The notes below the pieces were generated by a model. It was given only the letters and a program-made list of their open reading frames with translations. It was not told the DNA's origin and made no database searches. A DNA stretch of 64,000 bases from Longitalea arenae (GTDB taxonomy: Bacteria; Bacteroidota; Bacteroidia; Chitinophagales; Chitinophagaceae): the NCBI RefSeq assembly GCF_016924755.1, contig NZ_JAFFJX010000001.1, positions 682,001 to 746,000 on the forward strand. The letters are read 5' to 3'. The stretch's first letter is position 1. Each line of letters starts with the position of its first letter. Shown here piece by piece: positions 61,029 to 64,000 of the stretch. Position numbers and translations under genes: made by a program.

Positions 61029-61721
61029 TTAGTCTTTCTTCTCTTTACGCGGGTTGATCAGTAACACTTCGTCAACGAGGCCATATTCTTTGGCTTCTTC
61101 TGAAGTTAACCAGTAGTCGCGGTCGCAATCTTTTTCAACCTGCTTAACGGTTTTCCCGGTATGGAAGGAAATCGCATCGTACAGATTCTTTTTGATCTTT
61201 TTGATCTCGGCTACAGTGATCTCGATATCGCTGGCCTGACCGCCAATGGCGCCGCTCGGCTGGTGCATCATCACCCGGCTATGCTTCAGGGCAGTACGTT
61301 TGCCTTTTGTTCCTGCACAAAGCAATACAGCAGCCATAGAAGCAGCCATGCCGATGCAAATGGTAGAAACATCGGGTGTGATATAGTTCATAGTATCATA
61401 TACGCCCAAACCCGAATACACGCTGCCGCCAGGAGAATTAATGTACATCTGGATGTCGCGCGTACGATCGGTGCTTTCCAGGAACAACATCTGTGCCGTT
61501 ACGATATTGGCCACTTCGTCATTGATCGGATAGCCCAGGAAGATGATCCGGTCCATCATCAACCGGCTGTAAACATCCATGACTGCAATATTCATGGGAC
61601 GTTCTTCAATAATATTGGGAGTGAGGTTGGTAACCTGGTGCTGTTGGTAACTGTGCAGGGTATTGCTTGAAATACCTCTGTGGTGTACCGCGTATTTTTC
61701 AAATTCTTTTCCAAGATTCAT
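61029..61721 (-). CDS. clpP: ATP-dependent Clp protease proteolytic subunit, first paralogue
   Basis: 230 residues. Catalytic triad Ser128 (GMAASMAAVLLCAG), His153 (VMMHQPSGAIGGQASDI) and Asp202 (RDYWLTSEEA, preceded by CD). It has the canonical RPMNIAVMDVYSRLMMDRIIFLG start of processed ClpP, preceded by about 40 residues that may be a propeptide. It is the first gene of the clpP-clpP unit. tig, often upstream, is not in the window. Confidence 0.95.
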   Translation of the reverse strand: MNLGKEFEKYAVHHRGISSNTLHSYQQHQVTNLTPNIIEERPMNIAVMDVYSRLMMDRIIFLGYPINDEVANIVTAQMLFLESTDRTRDIQMYINSPGGSVYSGLGVYDTMNYITPDVSTICIGMAASMAAVLLCAGTKGKRTALKHSRVMMHQPSGAIGGQASDIEITVAEIKKIKKNLYDAISFHTGKTVKQVEKDCDRDYWLTSEEAKEYGLVDEVLLINPRKEKKD

Positions 61722-62140
61722 AGTACTTTTCTGTTATTTGAGTTGGCAATTTAAGTCTTTGTGACAAACCAAATACCGTGCTACATAAAAAAACAGCCAA
61801 TTTGGCCTAATATCTTCATAAACAATCCTTTTTGGTCTGCAATACAGGCAGTCGCCCTGGCAGAAAAGGCCCTTTCGGGGGCCTGCTGGTCCTAACAGCT
61901 AATACCACGTAAAAACGGATCTTCCGCCTGCTGCCAGCTAACCAGACAAATTTGATACCCAGTATAGTGTAAAGCTTAACCAAACAGTCATTAGCTTCAT
62001 TTTAACCGGGTCAATAAGTGCAGAATCAACATTTAAAAGCGCTCATCGGTTGAAAGTGTCAGAATGGTGCAAACGAACAACTGTTTGTAGTGCCTAATGT
62101 TAAATGCCGCTTTTAGTCCACTCGATTGGTAGAAAAAATT
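61722..62140. other. Gene-free divergent region between clpP and the cys genes
   Basis: About 420 bases. A GC-rich hairpin, AGGCCC-tttcgg-GGGCCT at 61867-61884, is the only clear structure; it is not followed by T and may be an RNA fold or chance. No ORF with coding character is seen. The clpP promoter should lie at its left end. Confidence 0.45.
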
Positions 62141-62170
62141 TTTGATATCCGCCTTTCTGTGTTATCTTTG
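62141..62170 (+). promoter_or_regulatory. cysH operon promoter, TTTG-N18-TATCTTTG
   Basis: TTTG at 62141-62144 and TATCTTTG at 62163-62170, the best match to the Bacteroidota consensus in the window. The transcript should start near 62177, giving a leader of about 155-165 bases before cysH. Confidence 0.75.
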
Positions 62171-62172
62171 AC

Positions 62173-62187
62173 CTACAAATTGAGTAG
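62173..62187. promoter_or_regulatory. CTAC-N7-GTAG inverted repeat at the transcription start
   Basis: A 15-base palindrome overlapping the predicted start of the cys transcript, well placed for a repressor of the Rrf2 or similar type. No regulator gene is nearby. Confidence 0.4.
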
Positions 62188-62194
62188 ACTTAAT

Positions 62195-62260
62195 ATGTTT
62201 CGCTCCCACGCCATACAAATAATGTATATCTCCTGTTGCAACAAATACTGTTGTTGTTAA
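62195..62260 (+). CDS. Cysteine-rich leader peptide upstream of cysH
   Basis: ATG at 62195-62197 opens 21 codons ending TAA at 62258-62260. The peptide starts MFRSHAIQIMY and ends SCCNKYCCC, so five of its last eight residues are Cys, three of them directly before the stop. It begins about 20 bases after the predicted transcript start and ends about 72-84 bases before cysH. This is the expected form of a leader peptide whose translation senses charged tRNA-Cys. Poly-Cys leader ORFs controlling sulfur genes are known from mycobacteria; homology is not claimed. Confidence 0.7.
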   Translation: MFRSHAIQIMYISCCNKYCCC

Positions 62261-62294
62261 GCCCCGCTACTCGCTTGTCCATCAAGTTCACTTG
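62239..62294 (+). promoter_or_regulatory. Competing short hairpins in the cys leader
   Basis: CAACA at 62239-62243 can pair with TGTTG at 62249-62253 inside the Cys codons. Further on, CAAG at 62283-62286 can pair either with CTTG at 62274-62277 or with ACTTG at 62290-62294. The stems are short, so this is only suggestive of a translational attenuator. Confidence 0.3.
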
Positions 62295-62331
62295 CTTTCC
62301 AGGTTCCAGATTAATGAATGAATGAAATTGA

Positions 62332-63060
62332 ATGATAATCCATATGAGCTCAACATTACAGGCACACCTGTCAGAATTAACCCACAAATCAGATAGACTA
62401 AATATTCACGAATTTATAAAATTGCTGACGGAACAGTTTCCGGGCCAGGTTACTTTTTCAACCAGCTTCAGTTATGAAGACCAGGTAATTGCCCATGAGG
62501 TCCTGAACCACCAGCTGCCGGTAAGCATTTTTACCTTAGACACCGGGCGGTTATTTGCAGAAACTTACTCTGTTTGGAACAATACCAACGAAAAATATCA
62601 CACCCAGATAACAGCATACTATCCCGATTATCGCTTACTGGAAGAGTTTGTGACCGATAAGGGCCCCAATGCTTTTTATGAATCGGTAGATAATCGTAAA
62701 CAATGCTGCTTTATCCGCAAGGTAGAGCCCCTGAAAAGGGCCCTGGCCGGCAATGCCGTCTGGATCACCGGGCTGCGTGCAGAACATTCACCCGACAGAA
62801 AAGACCTCAGTGTGATCGAGTGGGACGAAACCAACCAGGTCATTAAATACAATCCGATCCTGCACTGGACCACAGAGCAGGTGAAAAAATACATCGATGA
62901 AAACAATGTGCCTTACAATCCGCTGCATGACCGTGGTTTTGTAAGCATTGGATGCGCACCCTGTACACGAGCCATCCGGCCCGGCGAAGATTTCAGAGCC
63001 GGCCGCTGGTGGTGGGAAGATGCGGCCAAAAAGGAATGTGGCCTGCATATTCATAAATAA
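62332..63060 (+). CDS. cysH: Assimilatory adenylyl-sulfate/phosphoadenylyl-sulfate reductase
   Basis: Reduces activated sulfate to sulfite with thioredoxin. 242 residues from 62332, or 238 from the ATG at 62344 (MSSTLQAHLSEL), which is equally likely. It has the nucleotide-binding stretch VTFSTSFSYEDQV, IFTLDTGRLF, and the two cysteine pairs KQCCFIRK and IGCAPCTRA that bind a [4Fe-4S] cluster in APS-type enzymes, with the C-terminal catalytic Cys in KKECGLHIHK. The cluster pairs point to an APS rather than a PAPS reductase. It is first in an operon with cysD. Confidence 0.94.
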   Translation: MIIHMSSTLQAHLSELTHKSDRLNIHEFIKLLTEQFPGQVTFSTSFSYEDQVIAHEVLNHQLPVSIFTLDTGRLFAETYSVWNNTNEKYHTQITAYYPDYRLLEEFVTDKGPNAFYESVDNRKQCCFIRKVEPLKRALAGNAVWITGLRAEHSPDRKDLSVIEWDETNQVIKYNPILHWTTEQVKKYIDENNVPYNPLHDRGFVSIGCAPCTRAIRPGEDFRAGRWWWEDAAKKECGLHIHK

Positions 63061-63089
63061 TTATTAACTGAATTCCTGAAAACAGAAAT

Positions 63090-63998
63090 ATGAGTAAGTA
63101 TAGTTTAGATTATTTAGATCATTTGGAATCGGAAGCTATTCATATCTTCCGCGAAGTAGCAGGGCAATTTGAAAGACCGGCTTTATTATTTTCCGGTGGT
63201 AAGGATTCTATTACCCTGGTGCAACTGGCACTGAAAGCATTTCGCCCTGGAAAATTTCCCTTCCCATTGGTGCATATCGATACCGGCCACAACTTCCCCG
63301 AAGCGCTGGCATACCGCGATGAACTGGCAAAAAAGATCGGTGAAAAATTGATCGTACGGAACGTAGAAGATACCATTAAAGCAAAACACCTTACTGAACC
63401 CAAAGGCAAGTTTGCCAGCCGCAACGCTTTGCAAACCTACACCCTGCTCGATACCATCGAGGAGTTCAAGTTTGATGCCTGCATTGGTGGCGCCCGCCGC
63501 GATGAAGAGAAAGCAAGAGCTAAAGAACGCATATTTTCTGTACGGGATGAATTCGGTCAATGGGACCCCAAACTGCAAAGGCCCGAACTCTGGAATACCT
63601 ATAATGGCAGGATCAACAAAGGCGAGAACGTTCGCGTGTTCCCCATCAGTAACTGGACCGAACTGGACGTTTGGAATTATATCCGCCGCGAAAAAATAGA
63701 ACTGCCCTCTATTTATTTCTCACACGAGCGCGATGTGATCGATCACGAAGGGCAACTGGTTGCTGTAAGTGATTTTATCAAGCTCGATCCTACCGATAAA
63801 GTGTTACGGAAAAAAGTGCGTTACCGTACGGTAGGGGATATGACCTGCACCGCAGCTGTAGAATCGCATGCATCGAACATCGATGATATCATAAGCGAGA
63901 TCACTGCTACGAAGACCAGTGAACGTGGTGAAACCCGTATCGATGATAAAGTATCGGAAGCAGCGATGGAAGACAGAAAGAAGAACGGCTATTTCTAA
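63090..63998 (+). CDS. cysD: Sulfate adenylyltransferase subunit 2
   Basis: Small subunit of the CysDN ATP sulfurylase, making APS from sulfate and ATP. 302 residues, complete. The PP-loop is LLFSGGKDSITLVQLA; other family stretches are PFPLVHIDTGHNFPEALAYRD, CIGGARRDEEKARAKERIFS, FPISNWTELDVWNYI and the final RIDDKVSEAAMEDRKKNGYF. It begins 30 bases after cysH. cysN is expected immediately beyond the window edge. Confidence 0.98.
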   Translation: MSKYSLDYLDHLESEAIHIFREVAGQFERPALLFSGGKDSITLVQLALKAFRPGKFPFPLVHIDTGHNFPEALAYRDELAKKIGEKLIVRNVEDTIKAKHLTEPKGKFASRNALQTYTLLDTIEEFKFDACIGGARRDEEKARAKERIFSVRDEFGQWDPKLQRPELWNTYNGRINKGENVRVFPISNWTELDVWNYIRREKIELPSIYFSHERDVIDHEGQLVAVSDFIKLDPTDKVLRKKVRYRTVGDMTCTAAVESHASNIDDIISEITATKTSERGETRIDDKVSEAAMEDRKKNGYF

Positions 63999-64000
63999 TT

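Noticed and set aside
61867-61884. GC-rich hairpin in the clpP-cysH gap as a terminator
   Set aside because: No T-run on either side and no gene ends nearby.
62190-62387. Minus-strand ORF over the cys leader
   Set aside because: Overlaps the cysH start and has no recognisable content; the plus-strand promoter and Cys ORF explain the region better.

Overview
The window reads as chromosomal DNA of a Bacteroidota bacterium, most likely family Chitinophagaceae (inference). Seen directly: promoters of the Bacteroidota form TTTG-N18-21-TAnnTTTG, mostly no Shine-Dalgarno sequences, a protein with a type IX secretion (T9SS) C-terminal sorting domain, the T9SS regulator PorX, a fused LpxC-FabZ protein, and the gene run ftsX-DUF3098-uppP. 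No rRNA, tRNA, phage, transposase or CRISPR array was recognised. Gene density is high and most genes are housekeeping.

Layout. 1-8 kb: end of an ABC-2 permease, a sensor kinase, a carbohydrate-type oxidoreductase and sulfatase-modifying-factor-like pair diverging from a TIM-barrel isomerase, then a LolA-like protein. 7.6-8.3 kb: a gene-free stretch with five degenerate direct repeats and interleaved hairpins. 8.3-17.6 kb: pdxA, a T9SS cargo protein, ksgA, a 2-hydroxyacid dehydrogenase, greA behind a terminator-bearing leader, a HIT protein, ruvC and a flippase-like membrane protein. 17.6-24.2 kb: DUF3108, metallo-hydrolase, MFS transporter, uppP, DUF3098, ftsX. 24.5-36.2 kb: leuS, small conserved genes, M23 peptidase, ruvB, an RprY-type regulator, a GroES-like protein and a HerA-like ATPase. 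36.3-42.5 kb: recQ, copper ATPase, tsaE, alanine dehydrogenase. 42.7-51.4 kb: a tandem pair of secreted paralogues, an ABC ATPase, lpxA, lpxC-fabZ, lpxD and an HD phosphohydrolase. 51.6-58.6 kb: porX, small genes, hybrid kinase, helix-hairpin-helix protein, acyl-CoA dehydrogenase. 58.7-64 kb: a 57-residue gene, clpX, two clpP genes, then cysH and cysD.

How genes work together: lpxD, lpxC-fabZ and lpxA make the lipid A precursor; uppP recycles the undecaprenyl carrier; ClpX with two ClpP subunits forms a protease; RuvB, RuvC and RecQ act in recombination; CysH and CysD belong to assimilatory sulfate reduction; PorX controls the T9SS that would export the protein at 9856-11835.

Two observations stand out. 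First, cysH is preceded by a well-formed promoter and a 21-codon ORF in which five of the last eight codons are Cys, the layout expected of a cysteine-sensing attenuator. Second, many intergenic regions carry short tandem arrays with a strict period of 7, 8 or 9 bases. They repeatedly overlap stop codons or abut start codons, often form inverted pairs, and in one case have entered an ABC ATPase gene in frame.
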